A stretch of 64,000 nucleotides of DNA from Anodontia alba (lineage: Eukaryota > Mollusca > Bivalvia > Lucinida > Lucinidae). Under the pieces are notes generated by a model. The model had not been told where the DNA came from, searched no databases, and worked only from the letters and a program-made list of their open reading frames with translations. The stretch lies in assembly GCA_964016985.1 (NCBI GenBank), contig OZ024835.1:1433501-1497500 (forward strand), in the 5' to 3' direction. Each line of letters opens with the position of its first letter. The first letter of the stretch is position 1. This document shows, in pieces, positions 63,510 to 64,000 of this stretch. The translations under genes and the position numbers were made by a program.

Positions 63510-64000
63510 CTCACGGTTATACTCCCGGCATACGAACCCCTGGCATACGAAGTATGCAGAAAGAGTATAAAGATTTCGTCGGTTCCGTCCGTCCGTCCGT
63601 TCGTCTGACCGGCCTGCCAGCCTCCGGCTGGCCAGCCGTCCGTGATTCCGTCCGTTTGAACCTGCTATAAGGAAGTTTTACTTCGAAGTTTTTTGATTAC
63701 GTATATCTCTGCAGTCATTTATCAGAAACTATTCACATTTGGTATGATGGTACCTGGGAGGGTTCTCTCCCATTCTACATATATGGGCCTATGGATCATG
63801 CCCCGGAACGGAGCTAGAGATCAAAATCTTGGACGCCTAAATAAAGTAGTATATTGCAGTTTGTTCATACAATCAACTTCTTAATAAAGAAGTATGGACA
63901 TCAGACATGTTTATCAAATCAACTTTCAGTGTAATAAGGTCAAGGCGATTGTGACCTAATTTTTATGCTCCAGCGATTTTGCCTTATATCTTGAAGACTA
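63510..64000 (+). mobile_element. pearl-like tandem-repeat element H, runs off the window
   Basis: ATACTCCCGGCATACGAACC and CCTGGCATACGAAGTATGC repeat the head of element G, then (CCGT)n at 63582-63602. From 63660 the sequence follows 62585-62890 closely (TATATCTCTGCAGTCA, TAAAGTAGTATATTGCAG). It continues past base 64000. The head motif is partly duplicated. Confidence 0.7.

Overview
The window is eukaryotic, animal DNA, and everything recognisable as a host gene belongs to one locus: the middle of a voltage-gated potassium channel gene of the KCNQ (Kv7) family, most like KCNQ1, read on the + strand. Six coding exons are visible, at 3109-3235 (S2 to start of S3), 29279-29454 (S3-S4), 39661-39789 (S5 and turret), 42398-42508 (pore and S6), 51937-52121 (end of S6, helix A/IQ motif) and 59492-59683 (cytoplasmic linker). 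All junctions are AG/GT and every splice phase fits the next exon; the first, second and fourth exons have the 127, 176 and 111 nt lengths I recall for vertebrate KCNQ genes. The exons for the N-terminus and S1 lie upstream of base 1, and those for helix B/C and the assembly domain lie beyond base 64000. The introns are about 26.0, 10.2, 2.6, 9.4 and 7.4 kb, plus at least 4.3 kb after the last exon.

The source is probably a bivalve mollusc (inference). The introns hold tandem-repeat elements with a CCGT/ACGG microsatellite, like the pearl and related elements described in oysters and clams, together with a tRNA-derived SINE, a mariner, an endonuclease-type LINE and a very dense set of short terminal-inverted-repeat elements. 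There is no bacterial-style gene organisation, operon or CRISPR.

Layout: 1-2.1 kb pearl-like element; 3.1 kb exon; 3.2-29.3 kb giant intron with about 14 copies of a 280-bp hairpin MITE (called HM1 here), a SINE nested in one of them, and a broken LINE (18.9-22.6 kb); 29.3 kb exon; 29.5-39.7 kb intron with pogo-like MITEs, a 23-bp satellite, two pearl-like elements and a mariner nested in a stack of hairpin elements; 39.7 kb exon followed at once by a decayed partial copy of itself; 42.4 kb exon; 42.5-51.9 kb intron with a pearl-like element and a 24-bp higher-order satellite; 51.9 kb exon; 52.1-59.5 kb intron with a long-TIR element and a 1.8-kb pearl-like element; 59.5 kb exon; 59.7-64 kb intron ending in two further pearl-like elements.

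The most unusual feature is a shared hairpin module, with arms containing GTTAGAACCGCCTCG or a close variant, found about 34 times in at least four element families whose termini are otherwise different. HM1 alone has 22 copies, 11 in each orientation, and two of them lie 30-40 nt from KCNQ splice sites. All coordinates were read by eye. Exon boundaries should be exact to the base; repeat boundaries are typically good to within 5-30 bases.
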